Shown: positions 41,673 through 51,350, counted from the first letter of the stretch. The stretch is 64,000 nt of DNA from Flavobacterium pisciphilum (GCF_020905345.1 NZ_JAJJMO010000001.1:3906001-3970000), one strand, 5' to 3'. Notes: generated by a model from the letters alone, not told the origin. Numbers and translations: made by a program.

Positions 41673-42941
41673 ATGAGAACAAAATTGGAAATTCCAGCAC
41701 CATTAACATTGAAGGAACGTGATCGCCGTTGGCAAATAGCTCGCACGATTATGCAAAATAACAACTTAGATACCCTTGTCATTTATGGAGATCGTGAGTC
41801 GGCAGCACCAGCTCCGTTTTGTATAGATCATTATTTTACAAACGACAGACTTGGTTCTGTGGTTGTGTTTCATAAAGACAAAAAGCCTACTGTAATTACT
41901 TTTGCACCGATGATGGTTGCAGATCATATGCAAGCAGCATCGCGAGGTGATCAACAGTGGATTGCGCCAGAACAAATTTATGTTGGGAAAACAGGTGAGA
42001 ATATCGGTCGAATGCTCAAAGAAATAGGGGTGTCCGAAAATCCAAAAATCGGAATCATTGGATTAGAGCCATATCCCCCTTTTTATTTTGATGGAGCACT
42101 TCCGCATCGTACATGGAAAGGAATAATGGAGGTGTTCCCTAAAGCAGAACTTAAACCAGTATTCTTAGATTTTTTTAAACTTGCAGCACCCAAAAGTGAA
42201 GAAGAATTAGCTTTAGTGCGTTATGCGGCTAGCATTGGAGAAGCGATGAGTGAAGCAATGAGAATGACCGTGAAACCGGGAGTTAGTGAAGCAGAAATTG
42301 CAGCAGCAATAACTTCTACTTGTATTTCTATGGGCGGATTTACTGCAGAAATATTGATGGGATCAGGGCCTGAATATATTGGATGGGGACCTCCAGCATG
42401 GCAATATCGCTCTCAGGCTCCTCGTATTATTCAAGAAGGAGATATTGTATTGTCAGAAATATTTGCTCTTTATGGTATGTATGAAACGCAACATCAAGCA
42501 GCGGTTGCAGTTGGAGAAATTCATCCCAATTTAGAACGTGCGGCACAAGTGGCTCGTGAATGTTATGAATTAGGTGTTGCTAGTTTAAAGGCAGGTACTA
42601 CGTTTGGAGAAGTGGTTGATTGTATGGAGAAACCACTATTAGATTCTAAAGGATGGCATGTACACCCACTTATTCATAGCATTAATCCATATGGACCAAT
42701 CGGATTTGGTGCAGCTCCAGGTATAGAAGTTTTACCTCAAGCGAAAAGATATGGTAATGTGGGAAGACTGCCCAATCCAGGAAGAGATATTGTTTTGCAA
42801 CCCGGAATGACATTTGCCTTTGAGCCCAATTGTGCTTTTGGAAATCATCTGGCAAATATAGGAGGAACAGTAGTTGTAGGGGAAAATGGAGGTATAGAAT
42901 TGAATCATAATTCTACATATTTAATGCGTGCTGAATATTAG
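41673..42941 (+). CDS. M24 (Xaa-Pro peptidase/creatinase-like) family protein
   Basis: The 422-residue protein has an N-terminal creatinase-type domain (about 1-165) and a C-terminal pita-bread domain with EGDIVLSEIFALYG, HVHPLIHSINPYGP, MTFAFEPN and NIGGTVVVGENGGIELN. The two Asp metal ligands of true aminopeptidases P are replaced (SEIFA...YETQHQ), while the late His and Glu positions are kept. It may be a metal-independent creatinase-like hydrolase or an altered peptidase. GC content is somewhat above that of the neighbours. It is divergent from the AraC regulator at 40619. Confidence 0.75.
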   Translation: MRTKLEIPAPLTLKERDRRWQIARTIMQNNNLDTLVIYGDRESAAPAPFCIDHYFTNDRLGSVVVFHKDKKPTVITFAPMMVADHMQAASRGDQQWIAPEQIYVGKTGENIGRMLKEIGVSENPKIGIIGLEPYPPFYFDGALPHRTWKGIMEVFPKAELKPVFLDFFKLAAPKSEEELALVRYAASIGEAMSEAMRMTVKPGVSEAEIAAAITSTCISMGGFTAEILMGSGPEYIGWGPPAWQYRSQAPRIIQEGDIVLSEIFALYGMYETQHQAAVAVGEIHPNLERAAQVARECYELGVASLKAGTTFGEVVDCMEKPLLDSKGWHVHPLIHSINPYGPIGFGAAPGIEVLPQAKRYGNVGRLPNPGRDIVLQPGMTFAFEPNCAFGNHLANIGGTVVVGENGGIELNHNSTYLMRAEY

Positions 42942-43246
42942 AAGTACGTGCCATTGTTTTTAGAATTCTCTTCCCGATGGTATAAGCATTTCATTTGAGA
43001 GTTTATGTTCATATGCGGAATGCTCTTAACAACGGGGGGAGTTTTAATGAAAAGTTTTAGTAGTTCTAGCGATTGGATTTTGTGATGTATAAGTAATAGA
43101 ATAAATCAATAAAAAATAAATCTGATAAAATATAATAGTCATTATTATCAAATTTAATTATAAATTCGTTTAAATTTTTGGATGCAATAAAAGCCTTTGA
43201 GGTGTGTAATATTTAAATAAAATTTTAAAAGAATACTCTTTGTTTT
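42942..43246. other. Spacer without recognised feature
   Basis: 305 nt between two plus-strand genes. A short GGGGGGA motif and the phrase TTCTAGCGATTGGATTTT, which may be a decayed REP flank, are seen. There is no ORF or clear terminator. Confidence 0.3.
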
Positions 43247-44278
43247 ATGAATCTTGATAACCAACTAATATTCTTTTTTAGTGCTTTAGGAGCTTTTAAC
43301 GGTCTTTTATTATCCTTTTATTTTGCATTCATTGCTAAAAAGAAACAATTTTCAAACAATTTTCTAGCGCTATTGTTATTTACATTGAGCATCAGAATTA
43401 TTAAATCCATATTTTTTTATTTCAACTCAAACTTATCTGGAATTTTTATTCAGATTGGTCTTTCGGCTTGTATTTTAATTGGGCCCTCTCTTTATTTATA
43501 CTTTAAAAGTATTATAACAAACAGTGTAAATAGATGGAGAATTCATATTCTTCCATTTTTAGTAGGCATTACAGTTTTGGGAATTATTTATCCTTATGTT
43601 GAGCATAGAGGGGTATGGAGTAGGTATATTGTAATCGGTATTTATATGCAGTGGTTAATTTATATCATTGCTTCTTTTAAATTTATAAAACCTACTTTTC
43701 AAAAAACGTTTAAGAAAAAAGAAAAATTGACTGCTATTGATATTTGGTTATTGAGTATTTTCTTGGGAGTAACTTTAATTTGGTTTGCTTATACTGTTGG
43801 TTCTTATACTTCTTATATTGTAGGAGCACTTTCTTTCTCTTTTGTTCTCTATCTTATTATATTCCTTTTTGTTTTAAAGTTTAGAAAAGGAACCTCGTTT
43901 TTTGAAGAAAAAGAAAAGTATAAAAGCAAAGAAATTGACCATGCTACGCTTGAACAAATTACTCAAAGAATAAATATTGTAAAAGATAGGGAGCTATATT
44001 TAAATCCAGATTTGACACTTTCTGATGTAGCTAAAGAATTAGGTATTTCTCAACATAATTTATCTCAATTTTTAAATAATAATTTAAATCTCTCCTTTTC
44101 AATATTTATTAACGAATTAAGAATTGAAAAAGCCAAAGAAATGTTGTCCTGTTCTAATTTGTATACTATTGAAGCTATAGGTTATGAAAGCGGTTTTAAG
44201 TCGAAATCTACTTTTTTTACTACTTTTAAAAAAGTAACTAATCAAACTCCTGCCGAATTTCAAAAAGCAAAAAAATAA
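43247..44278 (+). CDS. Membrane-anchored AraC family regulator
   Basis: The 343-residue protein has six or seven transmembrane helices in the first 225 residues and a C-terminal AraC HTH (about 240-343) with LTLSDVAKELGISQHNLSQFLNN and the end motif GFKSKSTFFTTFKKVTNQTPAEF. This 7TM-plus-HTH design is common in Bacteroidota, where it probably senses a membrane or extracellular signal. The following genes (DJ-1-like lipoprotein and NTF2-like protein) are plausible targets. Confidence 0.85.
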   Translation: MNLDNQLIFFFSALGAFNGLLLSFYFAFIAKKKQFSNNFLALLLFTLSIRIIKSIFFYFNSNLSGIFIQIGLSACILIGPSLYLYFKSIITNSVNRWRIHILPFLVGITVLGIIYPYVEHRGVWSRYIVIGIYMQWLIYIIASFKFIKPTFQKTFKKKEKLTAIDIWLLSIFLGVTLIWFAYTVGSYTSYIVGALSFSFVLYLIIFLFVLKFRKGTSFFEEKEKYKSKEIDHATLEQITQRINIVKDRELYLNPDLTLSDVAKELGISQHNLSQFLNNNLNLSFSIFINELRIEKAKEMLSCSNLYTIEAIGYESGFKSKSTFFTTFKKVTNQTPAEFQKAKK

Positions 44279-44374
44279 GTTCAATATTATAAATCCGAAC
44301 TGATCTCCAATGTATTCATACACCTTGATTTAGTGAATTTTGCATATTTGCTTGAAACTTTTAAAAAGTAAAAT

Positions 44375-45124
44375 ATGCACAAATTTATTCCCTATTTAGC
44401 TTTTCTTTTTTTATTATCGAGCTGTTCGTTTAAACATAAAAATAAAGAAAAAATACTCTTCGTTACATCCAATCAGCATACTTATGGAAATACAGATTTA
44501 AATGCTGCAAATCACTTTGCTGAGATAGTATTGGCATACGATGTATTTATAAAAAATGGTTATAAAGTTGATTTTGTGAGTCCTAATGGAGGTGCAATTC
44601 CAATTGGTTATATCACTACTTCTGATTCTATCCAAAAGAGATACTTATATGATAATCATTTCATGAGTTTGCTTAGGCAGACAAAATCACCAGAAAAAGT
44701 AAAAGCTTTAGAATACAAGGCTATTTATTATGTTGGAGGGGGGGCTGCCATGTTTGGAATAGCCGAGAATATTGATATTCAGAACATCGCGAAAGAAATT
44801 TTTAAAGCCAAAGGAATTATTTCTTCAGTTTGCCACGGAACTGCTGGATTAATTCATTTAAAAGATGAACAAGGAGCCCCTCTCTATCTGAATAGAAAAA
44901 TAAGCGGTTATCCAGATTTATTTGAAAATAAGTCAATGCCCTATTATCAAACATTTCCTTTTTCGATTGAAAATAGTATCAAAGAGAACAAAGGGAATTT
45001 TGTTTATTCAACCAATTCAGGAGATGCTTTTATAGTTGTTGATGGTAATTTTATTACTGGTCAAGACCCCTCATCTGCTGCACCAGTCGCTAAAAAAGTC
45101 ATTGAAACCATTCAAAATAAATAG
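44375..45124 (+). CDS. DJ-1/PfpI-like (class I amidotransferase-fold) lipoprotein
   Basis: The 249-residue protein has a lipoprotein signal (LFLLSSCS, Cys at about 17) and a DJ-1/PfpI domain with VDFVSPNGG, AIYYVGGGAAMFG and the nucleophile elbow SSVCHGTAGL (Cys about 150). Relatives of the Hsp31/YajL group act as glyoxalases, chaperones or peptidases in the cytosol, so a lipid-anchored version in the envelope is notable. Its stop is 2 nt before the next start, so the pair is an operon. Confidence 0.8.
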   Translation: MHKFIPYLAFLFLLSSCSFKHKNKEKILFVTSNQHTYGNTDLNAANHFAEIVLAYDVFIKNGYKVDFVSPNGGAIPIGYITTSDSIQKRYLYDNHFMSLLRQTKSPEKVKALEYKAIYYVGGGAAMFGIAENIDIQNIAKEIFKAKGIISSVCHGTAGLIHLKDEQGAPLYLNRKISGYPDLFENKSMPYYQTFPFSIENSIKENKGNFVYSTNSGDAFIVVDGNFITGQDPSSAAPVAKKVIETIQNK

Positions 45125-45126
45125 AC

Positions 45127-45555
45127 ATGAAAAAAGCAATTATTGCATCAGCTCTCTGCCTGATAGGGTTTCTTGGATTTTCGCAAACAGAAAATAAATC
45201 TGAATTTGAGCAAATATCCAAAATACTAATGGATTATATAGAGGGTACTGCTAATGGAGAACCTGAAAAGTTAGAAAAAGCATTTTATCCAGATTTTAAT
45301 CTTTATACAGTTACAGAAAAAGATAGTTTGCGAATTCGTTCTGGAAAGAAGTATATCTCTAATATAAAAAAAGGCGAAAAATTAAATAGGATTGGGCGAA
45401 TAATTTCTATTGATTATGAAAATAATGCCGCAATGGCTAAAGCTGAAATTGTAATTCCTGATAAGATGATTTTTACAGATTATTTTTTGCTTTTAAAATA
45501 TGAAGGCAAATGGAAAATCATACAAAAAAGTTATACTTGGAGGAAAACACTCTAA
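45127..45555 (+). CDS. Secreted NTF2-like (putative lumazine-binding type) protein
   Basis: The 142-residue protein has a signal peptide (to LGFSQ) and an NTF2-like fold: helix ISKILMDYIEGTANGEPEKLEKAFYPDF, strands with IISIDYENNAAMAKAEIV and the final KYEGKWKIIQKSY, matching the lumazine-binding-2/DUF4440-like group. These proteins bind small ligands or act as accessory domains. It is co-transcribed with the DJ-1-like lipoprotein. Confidence 0.7.
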   Translation: MKKAIIASALCLIGFLGFSQTENKSEFEQISKILMDYIEGTANGEPEKLEKAFYPDFNLYTVTEKDSLRIRSGKKYISNIKKGEKLNRIGRIISIDYENNAAMAKAEIVIPDKMIFTDYFLLLKYEGKWKIIQKSYTWRKTL

Positions 45556-45770
45556 ATGATAGAGATGAGCTTTTAACGTTGCACTAGATGCAGTTTTTGT
45601 CATAGAAAATACCCGATTAATGAAACTATTTAGTGGAATTTGATTTGTAACCCTTTGATGACTTGTAAGAAAAAAATAATACATTTGAAAAACAGAAAAA
45701 TCAAAATATACCTTTGGCAATCTACCTAAAAAAGGTTGTATTTAAGAAGGCTTGTATAGAATATATACTA

Positions 45771-45786
45771 GTTAGCGATAATTTTA
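45771..45786 (+). repeat. GTTAGCGATAATTTTA cassette-boundary-like motif
   Basis: Shares the GTTAGC..(T)AATTTTA pattern with 51335-51350 and 46620-46638, each just upstream of a single gene. It is 13-28 nt from the HNH gene start and could also act as its leader sequence. Confidence 0.5.
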
Positions 45787-45798
45787 ACCTACAATCAC

Positions 45799-46494
45799 AT
45801 GGAAATAGAAAACATAGATGACTATACTCTTGCTAAAGTTTTATACTCGTATCTAATAGAAGAAAAAAGTCATAGATGGATTCAAAAAGAAATACTCGGT
45901 CTACCAGCACCACCGAGAGGAGGAGGATTTGTTGCTATGAATATCCTCCATCATTTCGAAATCAAAGGAGATAGTAAAGGAATTCTTAAGAACAATTTGA
46001 ATGATATTAAAAATATTACAATTGATGCTCAAACAATTCTAAATAGTTTCATCGCAATTCAGGAAGAAGCAAAAAAAATAATTGAACGTAAGCCAATAAA
46101 TTCTAAGCATAAGGAGACAGAAAGATTATCTCAAGTAAAAACTAGAATTTATCAAGATGTATTAAAAAAATATCTTTCAGAAAATTATGAGAATTGTTGT
46201 GCCTTGTGTGAAATTGACCAACCAGAATTATTAGTAGCTAGTCATATTATTCCTTGGAGTGTTGATAAAGAAAAAAGATTAGATTTAAGTAATTGTATAT
46301 TGTTATGCAATTTCCATGATAAATTATTTGACAAAGGATTTATCAGCTTAGATGAAAAATTTAGAGTCATAATTTCTAAAAAGTTAAGTAAAAATGTAGC
46401 GAAACTATTAAAAGACACTGTTTTCAAAAAGCCAAATGAAGATTGCCCGAATCAAGAATATCTAAATTTACATAGAGAAGAAATATATCGATAA
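45799..46494 (+). CDS. HNH endonuclease domain protein
   Basis: The 231-residue protein has an N-terminal helical region (1-110) of unknown role. Its C-terminal HNH nuclease domain has CALC (about 136-139), ASHIIPWS, LSNCILLCNFHDKLFD and GFISLD, the HNH_2-type arrangement with zinc-binding Cys and catalytic His. Such stand-alone proteins are often modification-dependent or defence-linked nucleases, but no methylase or partner gene is adjacent. It appears as a single-gene cassette between GTTAGC-type boundaries. Confidence 0.8.
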   Translation: MEIENIDDYTLAKVLYSYLIEEKSHRWIQKEILGLPAPPRGGGFVAMNILHHFEIKGDSKGILKNNLNDIKNITIDAQTILNSFIAIQEEAKKIIERKPINSKHKETERLSQVKTRIYQDVLKKYLSENYENCCALCEIDQPELLVASHIIPWSVDKEKRLDLSNCILLCNFHDKLFDKGFISLDEKFRVIISKKLSKNVAKLLKDTVFKKPNEDCPNQEYLNLHREEIYR

Positions 46495-46504
46495 TCAAAC
46501 CTTA

Positions 46505-46638
46505 CCTAACAGCTGTTTGCCGTGATTTTGGGGAGTTGAATTAGAGTCTTTTATCATATCTTCGTTTCAGCAAAAAAATACTCTGTTATAAATTTTTCAA
46601 CCCCACCAAGCGTCAGAACGTTAGCAGATATTTTAGCG
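46505..46638. repeat. attC-like imperfect inverted repeat between two cassettes
   Basis: CCTAACAGCTG...TTTTGGGGAGTTGAA (46505-46540) is largely complementary to TTTTTCAACCCCACC...GTCAGAACGTTAG (46593-46624), giving a long stem with AAC/GTT ends and a T/A-rich loop. The end continues GTTAGCAGATATTTTAGCG (46620-46638). The layout resembles integron attC sites, but the outer bases do not fit the full core-site consensus. Confidence 0.5.
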
Positions 46639-46666
46639 TAAAAATCAAATAAACTAATAAAACCGA

Positions 46667-47347
46667 ATGAAAATATCAGATATAAAAGAAGGAATAATGA
46701 TTTCTTTATTTTTTAATATTCCATTTTCTCTTATTACTTATTTGATGACTGAAAACATATTAATCTCATTAATTGTTTTTGTGTTGACATCTTTTTTTAT
46801 CATAATAGGCGGATTACTAACTAAGCGATTTGGGTACAAAAGGCATTGTGAAATAATTGAAAGCGAAGGATTCAAAAAATTAATATCAATTGGTTTCGAA
46901 ATAGAAAAAGTTAATGATTATGTTGGTTTAAGTGGGGTTTATAGAAATTACTTGTTTGACGTTTATTATGATTGGTTAACATTTTCAGAAAATAGGAATT
47001 CTAAAGCTTTAGTTTTAAATATTCACTTTGAATCACCAACAATAAATAATGAAATAGATTATATACGTTTAAGGAAAATTTCAGAAAAGCATATAATTTC
47101 TCATTGGCGTTTTATACCAAGAAATTACTGTTTTCGTTGGAGAGAAGGAAATGTAATGATGAACAATTCAATTAGGTTTAAAAACCCAAATTATGAATTC
47201 ATTACTCAAAAAATGGATGCATTAATTGAAATATTAAAGGCAGAAAATTTTCAACCAATTGAAAAAACAAAGCTAATCGGAATAAGAAAAACCAATGAAA
47301 TGGCACAAATCCCAGAAATTGGAGTTTACTTAAAAAATATCTGCTAA
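46667..47347 (+). CDS. Hypothetical two-helix membrane protein (cassette gene)
   Basis: The 226-residue protein has two transmembrane helices (about 10-28 and 31-52) and a cytosolic mixed alpha/beta domain with many aromatic residues. No family was recognised. A perfect 13-bp inverted repeat flanks the gene (GTTAGCAGATATT at 46620-46632 and AATATCTGCTAAC at 47336-47348), and the stop codon TAA lies within the downstream arm. This suggests that it moves or was acquired as a unit. Confidence 0.55.
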   Translation: MKISDIKEGIMISLFFNIPFSLITYLMTENILISLIVFVLTSFFIIIGGLLTKRFGYKRHCEIIESEGFKKLISIGFEIEKVNDYVGLSGVYRNYLFDVYYDWLTFSENRNSKALVLNIHFESPTINNEIDYIRLRKISEKHIISHWRFIPRNYCFRWREGNVMMNNSIRFKNPNYEFITQKMDALIEILKAENFQPIEKTKLIGIRKTNEMAQIPEIGVYLKNIC

Positions 47348-47788
47348 CACCCGTTTAACGTAATTAGGTTTTTAGATTGAATTTAAAAATAGTTTTGTAT
47401 TTTAAAAATTTGTGTATAATTGAAAAAAACTCGCGTCTTTGAATGGAATATATCGTTATGATGGAAAGACTATCACGGACTTTAAAGCTAAAGAGAGCCA
47501 GAAGTAAACCCTATAGTGCATCTTTATAAGTTGAATTAGAAAAGCAAACATAAACAACAAAGCTTCAGAGAAATCTGAAGCTTTGTCTTAGTAACTGGAA
47601 GTATTTAAATATCTAGTCCGTTTATTCAAGGTTTATAAAAAGCTGGAACAAGGATTTAATTTCTTTTTTAGATTGAATCGTATGTTTTTTTTCCATCAAT
47701 TGAGCTTGAAACTCCCAATCCTTCATCAAAAAAAAGCTACTATTTTCTAAGTAGTTCTAGTGTATAAAAGTATTGGAATTATTAAGTT
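47348..47788. other. Spacer with first composite repeat copy
   Basis: 441 nt. The start (CACCCGTTTAACGTAATTAGG) looks like the continuation of the cassette end. The hairpin ACAAAGCTTCAGA-GAAA-TCTGAAGCTTTGT occupies 47557-47586 and is followed by the conserved tail gtcttagtaactggaagtatttaaatatctag. No ORF is supported. Confidence 0.5.
47557..47586. terminator. Composite-repeat hairpin, copy 1
   Basis: Perfect 13-bp stem with a GAAA loop. Similar hairpins plus tail follow at 49908, 51015, 54597, 56238 and 57218. Confidence 0.75.
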
Positions 47789-48343
47789 TTAGAAAAAGAA
47801 ATAACCAACAGATACTTGAAGTACTCCGTTTTTATTTTTACCAGAATAATTATCTATATTGTTGATATCAGTTAATCCTAGATTATATCTTGCACCAAAA
47901 TTAAGTCCGTTTTCAAGTTTATAGCCTAAGCCAAAATTAACACCAAAATCAAAAGTATTAAACGATTTTTTTACATTTGTGTTGTCATCTTTAGCAGAAA
48001 GTAAAAAACCTATTTGCGGTCCAGCTTCAACGCTCAATCCTTTTGTTAAATAATATTTTCCCATTAAAGGAATGTTCAGATAACTTAAGGCAACTGTATT
48101 ATCATTGAAACTATACCCTTGACCAGAATACATTAATTCAGGTTGAAAAGAAAATTTTTCTGAAATGGGAATTTCTGATACAACACCAAAATTAAATGAT
48201 GTTACAGCATCAACATCTTTGGTATCATCTCCGCTGATAGACGCAAAGTTTAAACCTCCTTTAACACCAAATTTAATTTTTTGAGCGTTAACATTTGTAA
48301 ATCCTAAAACTGTTAGAACAGCTAGTAATAAAAATTTTTTCAT
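47789..48343 (-). CDS. PorT-type outer-membrane beta-barrel protein
   Basis: The 184-residue protein has a signal peptide (to TNVNAQ). The repeated amphipathic strands of the OMP_b-brl_2/PorT family include FGVKGGLNFASISGD, LSYLNIPLMGKYYL and GLSVEAGPQIGFLL, and it ends with an aromatic C-terminus (VGYFFF), typical of outer membrane insertion. It lies 90 nt downstream of the membrane AraC gene on the same strand. A homologous arrangement is seen at 57476-59437. Confidence 0.8.
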   Translation of the reverse strand: MKKFLLLAVLTVLGFTNVNAQKIKFGVKGGLNFASISGDDTKDVDAVTSFNFGVVSEIPISEKFSFQPELMYSGQGYSFNDNTVALSYLNIPLMGKYYLTKGLSVEAGPQIGFLLSAKDDNTNVKKSFNTFDFGVNFGLGYKLENGLNFGARYNLGLTDINNIDNYSGKNKNGVLQVSVGYFFF

Positions 48344-48433
48344 AAAAAAGTTGTTTGAATTTATTTGATGTCAAAATTCTATAAAACCATATTGAATAAG
48401 GTTTCAATACCTTAAAACTGTATAAATCGGTAC

Positions 48434-49570
48434 TTATTTATTTGAATTTCGGTACTCATTTGGAGTCTGTCCGGTAGCTTTTTTAAAAGCTTTGTAAAAA
48501 GTAGTTTTTGAAGTAAACCCAGACTCTAATCCCATCGTCAATAAATTGTAGTTTTCGTATTCAGAATTTGAGATCATTCCCTTGACAGCTTCAATTCGAT
48601 ATTGATTGATGTAATGGGCAAAGTTGTCTCCTGTTATCGTGTTTATAATTTGGGAAACATATCCTGCGCTTATGCCTAGTTTTTCAGCAACTTTTTCTCT
48701 GTTTAATGTACTGTCAGTATAAATGTGCTGGTCTTTGCAAAGAAGCTCCAGTTTTTGAAAATAAAGATTATCTGCCGTGATAGATTCCTTGTTTTCTTCT
48801 GAGATACTATTTTCTACAATTGGTAGATTAGCATACGAAATAGCCAAATCTGTATTTAGAAAATTATAAACAGCATCTTTGTTTTTGGCCAGTTTGTATT
48901 TGTAAATGCCTATATAAGTAGTCCAGTGAATTATGAATGTTCCAAATAAAGCTAGGGCACTCATAGTAGATGACATATCATATTGAAGGAATAAACCAAC
49001 TAGACAGGTAATGAGATAGAAGAATATCAATGAAGAGACAAGGGTTAATAAGGTGATTATCCATTTTTTTTCCTGCATATCTTTTAAATGTTTTATCATA
49101 AAATAAGAGTAAAGCAGTAGGAAAGGGGTAAATGTAATGGCTAAAAAAAGGTGGATAAGACCAAGTATGTTCATTATCTGGATTCCTAACTCAGGAATTT
49201 TATAAATTCCTACAATACTATCAAGATCGGCTGTAATACTAAGGATAGCGGAATAGGCAAACGGAATAAAGCACAAATAAATTTTTTGCTTGCTTCTTAC
49301 AGTATCATCAATCCGGTTTATGATAAACAGAAATATGAAAGCAGGTAATAGAAATGACCACTCGATATGGTCAATAAAGCGTAGAAAAGGATAGGGGGTA
49401 AATGCTTTTTCAATCTCAAAAACATGATTCAGTAAAATAATTGAAAATGTAAATATTAAGTATGCTAGATACTTATTTGAATTACTATTGAATAAGGAAG
49501 ACTTTAAAATAATTAAGCCTAAAACTATTCCCTGAAAAATCGCAATATTTAAAAGTGTTGTATAAATCAA
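48434..49570 (-). CDS. Membrane-anchored AraC family regulator (paralogue 1, TTG start)
   Basis: The 378-residue protein has about seven transmembrane helices (1-230), a short linker and a C-terminal AraC HTH with EKVAEKLGISAGYVSQIIN and GFTSKTTFYKAFKKATGQTPNEYR. The start codon is TTG (49568-49570). The paralogue at 57476 has the same N-terminal sequence and also TTG, supporting this unusual start. The downstream barrel gene is its likely partner or target. Confidence 0.85.
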   Translation of the reverse strand: MIYTTLLNIAIFQGIVLGLIILKSSLFNSNSNKYLAYLIFTFSIILLNHVFEIEKAFTPYPFLRFIDHIEWSFLLPAFIFLFIINRIDDTVRSKQKIYLCFIPFAYSAILSITADLDSIVGIYKIPELGIQIMNILGLIHLFLAITFTPFLLLYSYFMIKHLKDMQEKKWIITLLTLVSSLIFFYLITCLVGLFLQYDMSSTMSALALFGTFIIHWTTYIGIYKYKLAKNKDAVYNFLNTDLAISYANLPIVENSISEENKESITADNLYFQKLELLCKDQHIYTDSTLNREKVAEKLGISAGYVSQIINTITGDNFAHYINQYRIEAVKGMISNSEYENYNLLTMGLESGFTSKTTFYKAFKKATGQTPNEYRNSNK

Positions 49571-50050
49571 TTCTTTAATATAAAAGTTGTTTTTAAGATT
49601 TGTTTTGGGATATCATGCTAATTAGTCTTTTGCTAAAACATAGCTAATTTCATATGAATTGACAGGACGAAATTATATTAATACAGATGATTTTTCTTAA
49701 TGGATTAAGAAATGATTAACTAAAATGACTTATTAATTTGTAATTAAAAAGCAACTTAAGGGGTTTTTAAGAGACGGATTTGCAAAGGCTGTTCCAAAAA
49801 GATTTCTGGATTTCTACCTGCTAAAATAGTACTGTATAAGACCAGATTTGGTAACACAGATTTGTAAACTGTGTCTGTAAAGAATCTATAGAAATAAAGA
49901 TAAAACGAAAAAAGCCTCAGATTTCTCTGAAGCGATGTCTTAGTAGTGGGAAGCATTGAAATGGCTAACCCATTTTTTGAAGATTAGTATAGTATTGTTG
50001 AATATGCATTTTACATTTTAAAATAGAACAATAATTTTTAAATAATTATT
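49571..50050. other. Spacer with REP and composite repeat copy 2
   Basis: 480 nt. It holds the palindrome ACACAG...CTGTGT (49854-49874), a degenerate hairpin of the AAGCTTCAGA family (49908-49935), the tail gtcttagtagtgggaagcattgaaatggctaaccc and plain AT-rich sequence. No ORF is supported. Confidence 0.5.
49854..49935. repeat. Composite repeat copy 2 (REP plus hairpin)
   Basis: REP palindrome, a tgtctgtaaagaatc linker, then CTCAGA-TTTC-TCTGAAG. The stem has drifted (GCCTCAG against CTGAAGC), so it is a decayed copy. Confidence 0.55.
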
Positions 50051-50746
50051 CTATTCATACTTACTTAAATCTAGATTAAGAATAGTACCTACTCTGCTAA
50101 ACTCTTCATTAATCTTTGCATTCAAGATTAGTTGTTCGTTTTTTATTGGATGATTAAAAATTAACTGATGTGCATGAAGCATCATTCCTTTTAGGTCATA
50201 ATTCTCCAACCATAATTTATTTTGTTTGTTACAACCATGTGGTCGACTTCCTAAAATGGGATGGAAAATATGTTTGAAATGTTTTCGTAATTGATGCATA
50301 CGTCCAGTTTCAGGAATCGCTTCTACCAAACAATATCGTGATGTTGGTTTATTGTTAAATTCTAACTCAATTTCGACATTTTGCAAACGATGAAAGTATG
50401 TTATTGCATTTTGTTTAATGTCATCATCATTGGTTAAATCATAATCAATAGTTAGTTCTTCGGGTGACCAACCACGTAAAATTGCTAAATATTTTTTTTC
50501 GACTTCGCGTGTGGCAAAACGATCATTCATAATTTTCAAAACCTCTTTATCCAACGCAAATAACAAGACACCAGATGTTTTTCGGTCTAACCGATGAATA
50601 GGATAAACGTGTTGCCCTATTTGGTTTCTCAATTCTTGAATAGCATAAACTTTTGCATCGCGTGCATAAAATGATTTATGAACCAGCAATCCACTTGGTT
50701 TATTAATTGCTATAATATATTCGTCTTGGTAAAGAATTTCTAACAT
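50051..50746 (-). CDS. truC: RluA-family pseudouridine synthase, TruC-like
   Basis: The 231-residue protein has the RluA-family catalytic motif HRLDRKTSGVLLFA (about 50-63, Asp53), the N-terminal YQDEYIIAINKPSGLLVHKS and the later GRMHQLRKHF. Length and lack of an S4 domain match TruC, which makes pseudouridine at position 65 of tRNA. The second metal-free basic loop (SRPHGCNKQN) is also TruC-like. It is transcribed alone. Confidence 0.85.
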   Translation of the reverse strand: MLEILYQDEYIIAINKPSGLLVHKSFYARDAKVYAIQELRNQIGQHVYPIHRLDRKTSGVLLFALDKEVLKIMNDRFATREVEKKYLAILRGWSPEELTIDYDLTNDDDIKQNAITYFHRLQNVEIELEFNNKPTSRYCLVEAIPETGRMHQLRKHFKHIFHPILGSRPHGCNKQNKLWLENYDLKGMMLHAHQLIFNHPIKNEQLILNAKINEEFSRVGTILNLDLSKYE

Positions 50747-51014
50747 TTGGCAAAAATAAACGAGATTTCGGTTAAAATCCCTTTTAGGGCTTATTTATTT
50801 CTATACCCGTTAGCAGATTTACAACCTGTGACTGAGTGGGTAGAGATGATTACTAAATTTGCTTCAAAGCCAAACTTTACAGGCACAGATTACAAACCTA
50901 CGTTATCAGGGTCATTAAGTTTTTAATACAACCACCAAAAAACCTTTTTTAAATGATGAAATAAAACTAAACCAACGAAGCCATTTCCATCTTTTTTATA
51001 GTAATCAAGCTTAT

Positions 51015-51046
51015 AAAAAATTTCTTCAGATTTCCTGAATTTTTTT
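51015..51046. terminator. Composite-repeat hairpin, copy 3
   Basis: AAAAAATTTCTTCAG against CTGAATTTTTTTG with an ATTTC loop, then the tail ggtggagcgggaagcattcaaagatctaatc. Decayed but in the same order as the other copies. Confidence 0.5.
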
Positions 51047-51334
51047 GTTTTGGTGGAGCGGGAAGCATTCAAAGATCTAATCATTTTTGTATGATTATTA
51101 TAGTATTATAGCGTGCGCATCCTAGTTTTAAAATATTACAATGAGTTGTTTGAAGAATAAAAAAAATCACTTTGCGTTGAATATAAAGCTATCGAAAGCG
51201 TTCAGCAAATTAAAAGTGTTTTTGATGAGTTATATAGAATTATCAATATATTTGGTTTAAATAATGTATGACGTTTGTAATTCTTATCAACCCAAAATTG
51301 GGTGGTTTTGTATGATTTTATCATGCATATATAA

Positions 51335-51350
51335 GTTAGCGGTAATTTTA
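51335..51350 (+). repeat. GTTAGCGGTAATTTTA cassette-boundary motif
   Basis: The inner nine bases TTAGCGGTA have an exact inverse TACCGCTAA at 52256-52264 on the far side of the gene at 51370. Same position relative to the start codon as at 45771. Confidence 0.6.

Noticed and set aside
46505..46638. Calling a true integron attC site
   Set aside because: The outer bases do not satisfy the GTTRRRY core rule and no integrase is present, so only attC-like is claimed.
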